From Candidatus Nealsoniibacteriota bacterium (GTDB lineage: Bacteria; Patescibacteriota; Minisyncoccia; Minisyncoccales; GWA2-38-27): a stretch of DNA of 55,650 nt. A program made the position numbers and the translations under genes. The notes beneath the pieces were generated by a model that saw only the letters and a program-made list of their open reading frames with translations, was not told the DNA's origin and did no database searches. The number at the start of each line of letters is the position of its first letter. The first letter of the stretch is position 1. Positions 37,469-45,678 of this stretch are shown in pieces. The stretch is taken from NCBI GenBank assembly GCA_030616085.1, contig JAUWYA010000002.1, positions 1-55,650 on the forward strand, written 5' to 3'.

Positions 37469-37702
37469 TCAAGCTTTTCGCTGCAGTTATGACGAGCCGA
37501 AAAACGACGAAAATCGGATTTGGTGGACTTCGTGAGATTCAGTTGGAACCAAATTATACAGGAATTAGTAGTTTGGCAAAGGTTAAAACTCGCTACCATC
37601 TAGAATTCTTAATATATTTTACTATAACAAAAAACCATAATTTTTACGAGAGTTAAAATAAAAAAGCCCCGCGACATTGTCGCAGGGCATTACGGATTGT
37701 TT

Positions 37703-37918
37703 CTATTTTGGCCATTTGAAATACTTTCTGTGTTGCGAGGGTATGAATTCTAACAAAAAGCCGTGAGTTGCTTTCAATCCTTGACTTGCGATTTCAGAAC
37801 CAACAGTATCTTTTATATCTTGTTGAAGCTCTTCGCTCAAATCAGAGATAGTCATTGCCCTTTTTTTTATCTGGTCATTGATACGACTTAATAGAACATC
37901 TTGTTGAATTTCCGCCAT
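37703..37918 (-). CDS. small hypothetical protein
   Basis: 71 aa MAEIQQDVLLSRINDQIKK...; SD 'aaaggagata' upstream. Confidence 0.5.
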   Translation of the reverse strand: MAEIQQDVLLSRINDQIKKRAMTISDLSEELQQDIKDTVGSEIASQGLKATHGFLLEFIPSQHRKYFKWPK

Positions 37919-37944
37919 CTTATATCTCCTTTCTCGAGATTAGA

Positions 37945-38217
37945 TTATTTATGTTCTTTAATCAAAAATAAACACTTAAGAAACTTTTTGAATTTCTTAA
38001 TTCCTTCTTTCGTAAATCCTAAGGTGAAATGAACTGTAAGACCAAATAGTATTCCTGTAATCCATAATATCTCCCCGATTATCTTGTGGCTTATGCTCGG
38101 ATCTTGAAGATAGGAAAGACCAGTTAACGCAACAGTAAGGCCTAATGTCGTTGCTCCTATCCATTTCGTTACGAACCAAGAAATAGATAGACAAAACCAT
38201 ATATCTTTAATTTTCAT
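37945..38217 (-). CDS. small hypothetical membrane protein
   Basis: MKIKDIWFCLSISWFVTKWIGATTLGLTVALTGLSYL...; SD 'aaaggaggctgaaa'. Confidence 0.5.
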   Translation of the reverse strand: MKIKDIWFCLSISWFVTKWIGATTLGLTVALTGLSYLQDPSISHKIIGEILWITGILFGLTVHFTLGFTKEGIKKFKKFLKCLFLIKEHK

Positions 38218-38362
38218 TTTCAGCCTCCTTTCTATTTTTAGCCATCTTTTTCGCATAACGATTTTCAGCAATTCGTATTATTAGTGCTGCCCCACCAAAA
38301 ATTAGAACATAACATATAACGACAGAAACTAACATTACTAATATAGTTAATAAGGTTTTCAT
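38207..38362 (-). CDS. small single-TM protein (51 aa), below the ORF-track cutoff
   Basis: MKTLLTILVMLVSVVICYVLIFGGAALIIRIAENRYAKKMAKNRKEAENEN*; overlaps the next start. Confidence 0.5.
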   Translation of the reverse strand: MKTLLTILVMLVSVVICYVLIFGGAALIIRIAENRYAKKMAKNRKEAENEN

Positions 38363-38911
38363 TTCTATTCTCCTTTTATCGAATATTAAGTTTTCAAATA
38401 ACTGTTTTAAACTATGTCGATATTACCATAGGTATTTATAAATGTCAAATAAAAATCGGCTCGAACCATGAGATTGCGAACCGAAAACTTACGATTTCTT
38501 TCAAAAAACCCTGGAATTACCTTTATTTTTTTTCCGCCGAGGCGCGGGGCGCCGAGGCGGTATTATACGACGATGACACAAATTCAAGAATGTGGTCAAT
38601 TTTGAATAAAGTTAGAACTTTTTATCAACAAAATCCAAATGATGATTTTTAAACGGCTCTGAAAAAGCGCCAGCCCCTTTTTCAGAGCCGGGTCCAGCAA
38701 AGCTGGACAACAGGCGGGCAAAAATTCATTTCCCCCAGATTTACCCCGTAGGAAGCCCGCAGGCTTTCCTTTGGGGCGCCCTTTTCTTTTTGCCCGTTGT
38801 TAGCCGAGCCGAAAAATTTTTGTATCGTTGCGCTTTGCCAACGATTTTTTTTATTCGCTTTTTTAATACTCTGTCCCCTTGGAAAAATGTTGAATATTTA
38901 CTCATCCTTAA

Positions 38912-40021
38912 TTAATCTTTAAAATTATGCCTAAGAGATTTTTTAATTGCTTCATCTTCTTTTAAAGTTTCTCTTAATAAATTATATTTTCTCACAGCAG
39001 GACAAGCCAGTGATGCTTGTTTATCTTTTCCTAAATTAAAACTTCTACAAGGTTTACAATCATCTTTATATTTACACGAAGTACATGGAACATATTCTTG
39101 ACTTTTCATATTCCTTATTTCTATCAATTTTGGATCGGTTTTCCATATCTTTTCCAAATTAAAATCTTTATTCCTAATATTCCCAATAATTCTATCTAAT
39201 GGACAACTACATGTTCCTATGCTTCCGTCATGGAAAATTCCTAGTCTGTTAATACCACACAAGGCAGGATAAGTTTGTTCCTCTTTCCATTCTGATGAAA
39301 GATAATGAAAAAAACTGTGATTTGGTCTTATTTTTGAACTATATTTCTTTTTTAAATCTAAAAAGATATCAATTGCCCTATAGTGTTCTTCTGGAGTTAA
39401 ATCATATAGTTTGTCTTGTTCTTTTATCCCAGAAGGAATATATTTATGAAACATTGCTTCATCTACGTCTAATTCTTCTATAGCGAATTTAATAGTTTTA
39501 GCAAAATATGACAAACTTCTTTTAGTTATAGGAGTAAATGATTTTATAATAATTCCTTCTTTTTTAAAATTATGAAATGCTCTAATTATAGATTCCCAAT
39601 CTTTTTCTCCTCTTGGATCTTTTCTTTCCATAGAATGAGTTTCATAATCATATCCACCCAAACTTATTCTTACTATATTTAATCTAGCTTTTTTTAATTG
39701 AATTATGGTCTCCTTGTTTGCCAAATAGCCATTTGTAAATAAACTTGACTGAGTTCCTTTCTTGCTTGAATAAGAAATTATCTCTAAAACAGCCTTCTTC
39801 TGCAATAATGCTTCTCCTCCACTAATTTGAATCCTCTTTAAACCTAATGGTATTGCTTGATCTATAACATTCTTGATTTCTTTAACCGTCAAAATGTTTT
39901 TGATAGAAAAAGCACGTTCTTTTCCTAAACATTTTATATTTTTTTCATAAAAACAATAAAGACAATGAGAAGGACAAATTTCTGTTATTGCAAAAACAAT
40001 GTCTGTTAGTTTTTCTTTCAT
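38912..40021 (-). CDS. radical SAM / SPASM-domain protein
   Basis: EICPSHCLYCFYE (CxxxCxxC), ISGGEALLQ; C-terminal Cys cluster CGINRLGIFHDGSIGTCSC...CTSCKYKDDCKPC. Confidence 0.88.
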   Translation of the reverse strand: MKEKLTDIVFAITEICPSHCLYCFYEKNIKCLGKERAFSIKNILTVKEIKNVIDQAIPLGLKRIQISGGEALLQKKAVLEIISYSSKKGTQSSLFTNGYLANKETIIQLKKARLNIVRISLGGYDYETHSMERKDPRGEKDWESIIRAFHNFKKEGIIIKSFTPITKRSLSYFAKTIKFAIEELDVDEAMFHKYIPSGIKEQDKLYDLTPEEHYRAIDIFLDLKKKYSSKIRPNHSFFHYLSSEWKEEQTYPALCGINRLGIFHDGSIGTCSCPLDRIIGNIRNKDFNLEKIWKTDPKLIEIRNMKSQEYVPCTSCKYKDDCKPCRSFNLGKDKQASLACPAVRKYNLLRETLKEDEAIKKSLRHNFKD

Positions 40022-40251
40022 AAATAATTTCGATTATGCTAGTTATTGAATAAAATCTGAACTTATTTTAAAAATATATAATAATACTTTTTTTGCCTGT
40101 TGTTGGCCGAGCCAAAAAAATTTTGGGTCACTTTTTCAATCCTTAAAATTGCAGTGTATAACATCGGGCTTAAACGAAGTTACAACCGTAGGGAGCAACT
40201 TGAGAAAATGCCGAGCTGAGACATTTTCCGCAAAGTAAATTTTGGCACGCG

Positions 40252-40896
40252 CTACCCTTTCTTAGAAGAGAATATGTGAAACATTTTTCCACTTATTGAT
40301 TCATTTATTTTAAAACCTGCTTTATCAAGAATACTTCTTATTTCATCTTTGCTGAATTGTTCAGAAATAGCATTGTCTTTATTAAATCTAACAAGCCCTT
40401 TTTTTCTATCGAGAATTGTATAACCACCATCATAGTGCCGATATGTTTCTTCTCTTGAAGACAATGCGTTTTCATTAAATACGCTGAAAATAAATTTTCC
40501 GTCATCTTTAAGAATTCTTTTAATCTCAGACAAAACTCTGAATTTAGACTCTCCAAAATTACAAAATGTCAATCCTATAAAAACAACATCAAAAGTTTTA
40601 TTTTTAAAATGTGTTTTCTCTGCATCTTCAAGATATACTTCTACATTTTTAATATTATCTAAGAGTTCTTTTGAGAGTTCTATCGCTTCTGGATCATTAT
40701 CAATTCCTACAAATTTTTTAACGTATGGGGCTAATTCTTTAATTATTCTGCCAGAGCCCGAACCGATATCTAGTGTAATTGATTCTTTTGAGATATTGTT
40801 TTTCAGAAAATTTTTTTCAGCAATAAAGTATTCTTGATAGTCTTTTGGAGGATTTTTTACAGTTTGTTCCCATATATCAATAGTTCTACTCTTCAT
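40252..40896 (-). CDS. class I SAM-dependent methyltransferase
   Basis: ITLDIGSGSGRIIKELAPYVKKFVGIDNDPEAIELSKE; FDVVFIGLTFCNFGE. Confidence 0.85.
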   Translation of the reverse strand: MKSRTIDIWEQTVKNPPKDYQEYFIAEKNFLKNNISKESITLDIGSGSGRIIKELAPYVKKFVGIDNDPEAIELSKELLDNIKNVEVYLEDAEKTHFKNKTFDVVFIGLTFCNFGESKFRVLSEIKRILKDDGKFIFSVFNENALSSREETYRHYDGGYTILDRKKGLVRFNKDNAISEQFSKDEIRSILDKAGFKINESISGKMFHIFSSKKG

Positions 40897-41079
40897 AGTT
40901 TTAAGATAAATGACGTATTCAATAGAGTTTACTCTTCAAGCATGCCAAAATTTATTTCACTTAACAAGTTTTAAGCACACTTATTTAAAACCTGCTAATA
41001 GTCGAGCCGAAAAATTTTTGTATCGTTACGCAAAGCGCAACGATTTTTTTTGTTTTACGATTTTTTTAGTTTTTAACAC

Positions 41080-41188
41080 TTGACAAAGGGTATCAGTTTG
41101 CTATACTGACAATGTCTTTCGGTTCTGCCATAGAACCGTTAGGGTTATACATCCTAGGGCCATCCTCTTAGCTGAGGGTGGTTTTGTT
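41080..41188 (+). ncRNA. putative short transcription unit (promoter, hairpins, terminator)
   Basis: TTGACA-N16-TATACT (41080-41107), CGGTTCT-gccat-AGAACCG, then CCATCCTC-ttagct-GAGGGTGG-TTTTGTTTT. Confidence 0.4.
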
Positions 41189-41773
41189 TTACTCTTTTGC
41201 GCGATGTTTTAAATCTTTACCCCAAAGTTCATTTATTTTTTTTAAATCAAAATAGCCATTCCCGCCTGTTTTTAATTCGTGAGAAATATTGTCTTTTGAT
41301 GAAAAAATATAAACCTTTTTGCCGTGATTTTTCAAATAATTTACCAATGCTAAAAAGTCAGCATCACCACTAAATAAAATAGCTACATCGTATTTGTTTA
41401 TATTATGTAGAGCATCAATCGTTATCTCTACATCCATATTCCCTTTTTCTATAACAGATTCTCCACTCTCGCTAATAATAGAGATTCTCTTTAACTCCTT
41501 TTTTCTTACGGTAAAACCAAGACCTTTCTTAAGATATGTATAAAATTTATGCTTTCCATCTAAGTTGTAATCTCTTGTTCCTTCTTTTGGGTAAGCGTCA
41601 TAGTAAAAAATTTCAACTTTGCTGGTATTAAAATTATTCTTAAAATAATCTTTGAGTTTTTTATATTCAATAAACTTCTTAATTGATTTTACGGCATTCC
41701 AAACATTTGAAGCATCAATAAAAACATAAATTACATTCTCATTTTCTATTTCTTTGTTTTTTTGATTAAACAT
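41189..41773 (-). CDS. NYN domain (LabA/DUF88, PIN-like) protein
   Basis: VIYVFIDASNVWNAV; GNMDVEITIDALHNINKYDVAILFSGDADFLALVNYLKNHGKKVYIFS. Confidence 0.85.
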   Translation of the reverse strand: MFNQKNKEIENENVIYVFIDASNVWNAVKSIKKFIEYKKLKDYFKNNFNTSKVEIFYYDAYPKEGTRDYNLDGKHKFYTYLKKGLGFTVRKKELKRISIISESGESVIEKGNMDVEITIDALHNINKYDVAILFSGDADFLALVNYLKNHGKKVYIFSSKDNISHELKTGGNGYFDLKKINELWGKDLKHRAKE

Positions 41774-41893
41774 ATTATTCCCAAAGATAAGATCAATTTT
41801 TTGATTTTTTAAAACGCCTAATTCCCTGTTTAGAAGTGAAGCGTTCTCTATTTCTAACTGAAGGTTGGGAATTAAATATTAGATTAAAAATTA

Positions 41894-42379
41894 CTAGTAT
41901 TGAACTTTGTCAGTTTTTTCTTCCCACTCCTTAAAAACCTGAAGCGCTTCTTCTCTCATCATTTGTTTAATAGGCAGTCTTCTTCTATCTAATGGTCTCT
42001 CTAGCTCTTGATATATAAAATGGTCGTCAAACCCAACTCGGGCAGCATCTTCTTCCGTATTTGCATAATACACCTTATCAAGTCTCGCCCAATAAATTGC
42101 ACCTAGACACATTGGACACGGCTCACAAGATGTGTATAATTCGCAACCTGTAAGCTGGAACGTTTTTAGCTTTTGACAAGCCTTTCGTATTGCAACAACT
42201 TCAGCGTGAGCAGTCGGATCGTTTGTAGATGTTACCTTATTAAATCCTTTGGCAATAATAACACCGTTTTTTACCACAACTGCACCAAATGGGCCGCCTT
42301 TATTCGCACGCATCATCTCCAGAGAAAGTTTTATGGCCTCAGCCATAAATTTATTCCTTTGATCCTTCTTTTTTTTCAT
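41894..42379 (-). CDS. nucleoside/guanine deaminase (cytidine deaminase superfamily)
   Basis: PTAHAEVVAIRKAC and TSCEPCPMCLGAIYWARLDKVYYA zinc motifs. Start at MKKKKDQRN. Confidence 0.88.
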   Translation of the reverse strand: MKKKKDQRNKFMAEAIKLSLEMMRANKGGPFGAVVVKNGVIIAKGFNKVTSTNDPTAHAEVVAIRKACQKLKTFQLTGCELYTSCEPCPMCLGAIYWARLDKVYYANTEEDAARVGFDDHFIYQELERPLDRRRLPIKQMMREEALQVFKEWEEKTDKVQY

Positions 42380-42502
42380 ATATCTTACTATAACAAAAAA
42401 TCGCCGTTTTGGCGATTTTTTTGGAATTACCTTTATTTTTTTTCCGCCGAGGCGCGGGGCGCCGAGGCGAATGGGCATAAAAACGACGAAAATTCAAGAA
42501 TG

Positions 42503-42573
42503 TGGACCCAGTGGGAGTCGAACCCACGATTCGTCCGTGCCACGGACGTGTTTTACCACTATACTATGGGCCC
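42503..42573 (-). tRNA. tRNA-Ala(GGC), CCA not encoded
   Basis: GGGCCCATAGTATAGTGGTAAAACACGTCCGTGGCACGGACGAATCGTGGGTTCGACTCCCACTGGGTCCA; loop GTGGCAC; G3:U70 pair. Confidence 0.85.
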
Positions 42574-42604
42574 AAAAATAGAAGAGCAGTTTTAATACGA
42601 ATCA

Positions 42605-43345
42605 CTACTCTTCTTCATCAGCTAATTTTAAAAGGCTTAATGCTACTTCTTGAGTTATTTCTTCTTTGTTATTTCCTTTAATGTGAATAGGTTTTCCAAT
42701 TTTTACTGTTACACAATTCGAAAAGTTTGGCAAACAATGATATAGTTTATCTCGTTTGTTTGGCAAAACTTTTTCTGCTCCATCAATCCAAACAAATACA
42801 ACCAGAGGATTAGTTTTTAAAATAAGCCAACCAACCCCTTCTTTTAATTTTCTTATTTTTTTACCTTTTTCACTGTAGAAAAATTTCTCTCCCTTGAAAG
42901 TTCTTCCTGCTTCTGCAAAAAGAGCAACTATACCACCTAGATTAAGAATTTCTTTGATTCGCCTAAGAGCTTTAAAAGCTTTGCGAACGTTTTCTCTATC
43001 AATAGGAATTAATCTTATTTTTGCCCAAACCCAATACCAACGATCAAAATAGTTTTTTTTATCTGGGATATTCCATGGACTAAAATCAAATGGATGTAAA
43101 ATATAGTCCCTGAAAAACAAAACAGGTACTAAAACTACTTCTAACAAAGAAGGATGGTTTGAAACAATCAATACTTTTTTCTGTTTTTTAGGAAAACGTT
43201 CCCAATGTTGAACTTTAATCCCCCATCCAGCATAAACCCAATTCAAAAATCTTAAAAAATACAAAAGTAATCCTAATAAAAGTCCTATTGTGTATATCGT
43301 TAGCACAATAAGAATTTTATCTCGTTTGCTATCTATTCCTTTCAT
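42605..43345 (-). CDS. 1-acylglycerol-3-phosphate acyltransferase-like (PlsC family)
   Basis: VLIVSNHPSLLEVVLVPVLFF; LGGIVALFAEAGRTFKGEKF. Confidence 0.75.
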   Translation of the reverse strand: MKGIDSKRDKILIVLTIYTIGLLLGLLLYFLRFLNWVYAGWGIKVQHWERFPKKQKKVLIVSNHPSLLEVVLVPVLFFRDYILHPFDFSPWNIPDKKNYFDRWYWVWAKIRLIPIDRENVRKAFKALRRIKEILNLGGIVALFAEAGRTFKGEKFFYSEKGKKIRKLKEGVGWLILKTNPLVVFVWIDGAEKVLPNKRDKLYHCLPNFSNCVTVKIGKPIHIKGNNKEEITQEVALSLLKLADEEE

Positions 43346-43395
43346 TTTTTATCCTTTCAAAATGTAAATGAGCTAAATACTGTTTATATATTACC

Positions 43396-44166
43396 CTATA
43401 TTTTAAACTTGTCAAACGGTTTAGGAATTATAACTTTAACTTTTTTGCTTGAAATATTTTTCTTGTTTAATTCTTTTCTTAAATCTCTATGAATATGCGT
43501 TAATGCTAAACATTTAACATTACTCCTTTCAGCCATTTTGATTAAATCAATCATACAAGCATGGCCTTCTCTTTTTTCATCATATAAATAAGCTTCATGT
43601 ATTACTAAGTCAGAATTTTTATATAATTCCTCTGTCTTTTCATTAAATCCTCCGTCACCGCTATAACACAGTGATTTCTTGTTATCATCTATTTTTATTG
43701 CGAAATTACTTATAGAATGCGCTGTTGGCGCAAACAATAATTTTAAATCGTTAAATTGAATAGTTTGTTCTTCTTCAACTTTCATGAAATTTATTTCAAA
43801 TCCAAGTTTAGAATAAAGATTTTTATAACCGTAATTAACAATATCTTTAATAGTTTTAGTATTCTGGCAAATAATAGTTAAAGCTTTTTTCCTTCCTTCT
43901 TCTTTCATCCTGTATAGTAAGGCAGGAATACCAAAATAATGGTCAGCATGTGTATGACTAATATAAACTGCATCTAAGAATGACTGATCATTATTAAATT
44001 TCCATAATTGGGTAGGAGTCGTACAGCCGCAATCTAATAACAAATTTGTTTTATCAGAAATTACCAAAACCGAGTTATTCGGCATGTTTTCATCAAACGC
44101 CTCCCCTGTTCCTAAAAATATAACTTTCATATATTTTATTATACCTAAAAATCGCCTGTTTAACAA
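43396..44166 (-). CDS. MBL-fold metallo-hydrolase, RNase Z-like
   Basis: VYISHTHADHYFGIPALLYR; DLVIHEAYLYDEKREGHACMIDLIKMAERSNVKCLALTHIHRD. Confidence 0.8.
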   Translation of the reverse strand: MLNRRFLGIIKYMKVIFLGTGEAFDENMPNNSVLVISDKTNLLLDCGCTTPTQLWKFNNDQSFLDAVYISHTHADHYFGIPALLYRMKEEGRKKALTIICQNTKTIKDIVNYGYKNLYSKLGFEINFMKVEEEQTIQFNDLKLLFAPTAHSISNFAIKIDDNKKSLCYSGDGGFNEKTEELYKNSDLVIHEAYLYDEKREGHACMIDLIKMAERSNVKCLALTHIHRDLRKELNKKNISSKKVKVIIPKPFDKFKI

Positions 44167-44176
44167 TTGTTTATGT

Positions 44177-44401
44177 TTAAAAAAACCGCATTCGTTTTAA
44201 AATGCGGCGTATTAGTTCTTTAATTCTATGGCCGACTATGGTTATCAACGAAGTATTGTTTAAACAGAAAGACAAACCATTTTGGTATGCTGTTTTTAAT
44301 TCTTTCACATACTCTCCATAAGCACAGGTTTCTGGATTTTTGCTACAACGACAAGTCTTATGAATAGTACTGTCAACACATTGATAATATCTACATAACA
44401 T
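44177..44401 (-). CDS. small Cys-containing hypothetical protein
   Basis: MLCRYYQCVDSTIHKTCRCSKNPETCAYGEYVKELKTA. Confidence 0.45.
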   Translation of the reverse strand: MLCRYYQCVDSTIHKTCRCSKNPETCAYGEYVKELKTAYQNGLSFCLNNTSLITIVGHRIKELIRRILKRMRFF

Positions 44402-44467
44402 TTTATCTCCTTTTTAAAGAACCTTTTTTAAGGTACTACGAGAACAGTTCTCATAGTAATTTCATTG

Positions 44468-44538
44468 TACCCCCAGAAGGAATCGAACCCTCGTCAACTG
44501 GTTAAAAGCCAGGTGCTTTGCCACTAAGCTATGGGGGC
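44468..44538 (-). tRNA. tRNA-Lys(TTT), CCA not encoded
   Basis: GCCCCCATAGCTTAGTGGCAAAGCACCTGGCTTTTAACCAGTTGACGAGGGTTCGATTCCTTCTGGGGGTA. Confidence 0.9.
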
Positions 44539-44539
44539 T

Positions 44540-45592
44540 CTACAGCCCTTCTTCTTGCAGTTTATTTAATAACACTTTTTGCTCTTTTGTCAAGTGCTTT
44601 GGGGTTTTAACAATCAGCTCAATATACAAGTTTCCTCTGCCAAATCCAGAAAAGCGAGGAATGCCTTTGCCAGAAATCCTTAAAACTTTTCCTGACTCTA
44701 AACCTGAAGGAACTTTTAGCAATATCTTGCCTTCTAAGGTAGGTATATCAATTTTATCTCCTAAAACTGCTTGAGAAAAAGAAATTGGCTGGGAAATAAG
44801 CAAATCATCTCCTTGCCTGTGAAAAACTGGATGTTTTTTCACTAATATTCTAACGTATAGATTTCCTGGTTCTCCGCCTCTTTTTCCAGATTCTCCTTTT
44901 TCAGCAACTTTTATTACTTGATTTGAATCAACCCCAGCCGGGATAAAAATCTTAATATCTTCATTTCCCTTAACCCTTCCTTCTCCTTTGCAAACATTGC
45001 AGGGTTTTTCCGGCTTTTGGCCTTCGCCTTTGCATTCAGGACAAATAGTCCAATGAGTAACAGATCCTAAGAAAGTTCTTTTTATTTGTTGAACTTCACC
45101 TGTGCCTCTGCAGGAAAAACACTCATTTAAAGATGTGCCTTGTTCAGCTCCTGTGCCTTGACAGCGAGAACAGATAATTTGTTTCTGTAAGCTAATTTCC
45201 TTAGTTATGCTTTTTAAAGTTTGTTCCAAGGAAATTTCAATATCAATTTTAATGTCTCTGCCTTTCTTAAGGTTTGTTTTTCTTCCTCTTCTTCCAAAAC
45301 CAAACATATTCTCAAACATCTCGCTCAAATCTCCCAAATCAAACTCTATGTTAGGTTCTGATGGAGAATTCCCCCAGTTCCAATTCATATCTCCTGTACT
45401 GCCAAACGTGTCATACTGAGTTCTTTTCTCTTTATTGGAAAGAACCTGGTATGCTTCGTTTATCTCTTTAAACTTATTCTCGTCACCGCCTTTATGAGGA
45501 TGATGCTTATGAGCTAATTTATGAAAAGCTCTTTTAACATCCTCTTGAGAAGCATCTTTGCTAATGCCTAAAATTTTGTAGTAATCCTTCAT
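44540..45592 (-). CDS. dnaJ: chaperone DnaJ
   Basis: DYYKILGISKDASQEDVKRAFHKLAHKHHPHKGG; zinc-finger CxxCxGxG repeats. Confidence 0.95.
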   Translation of the reverse strand: MKDYYKILGISKDASQEDVKRAFHKLAHKHHPHKGGDENKFKEINEAYQVLSNKEKRTQYDTFGSTGDMNWNWGNSPSEPNIEFDLGDLSEMFENMFGFGRRGRKTNLKKGRDIKIDIEISLEQTLKSITKEISLQKQIICSRCQGTGAEQGTSLNECFSCRGTGEVQQIKRTFLGSVTHWTICPECKGEGQKPEKPCNVCKGEGRVKGNEDIKIFIPAGVDSNQVIKVAEKGESGKRGGEPGNLYVRILVKKHPVFHRQGDDLLISQPISFSQAVLGDKIDIPTLEGKILLKVPSGLESGKVLRISGKGIPRFSGFGRGNLYIELIVKTPKHLTKEQKVLLNKLQEEGL

Positions 45593-45678
45593 AAAGAATT
45601 CTTAATTATCAATTTATAATATATTATTGTTTGAAAATTAAGAAATTATAACGTTCAATAAAAATTAGAAATTAGAAA

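Noticed and set aside
38912-40896. Radical SAM/SPASM plus methyltransferase as a RiPP pathway
   Set aside because: No convincing precursor peptide ORF seen in the flanking intergenic DNA; left as a plain radical SAM/SPASM annotation.
42173-42595. 140-aa plus-strand ORF spanning the deaminase gene and tRNA-Ala
   Set aside because: Antisense to a well-supported deaminase and runs through a tRNA; spurious.
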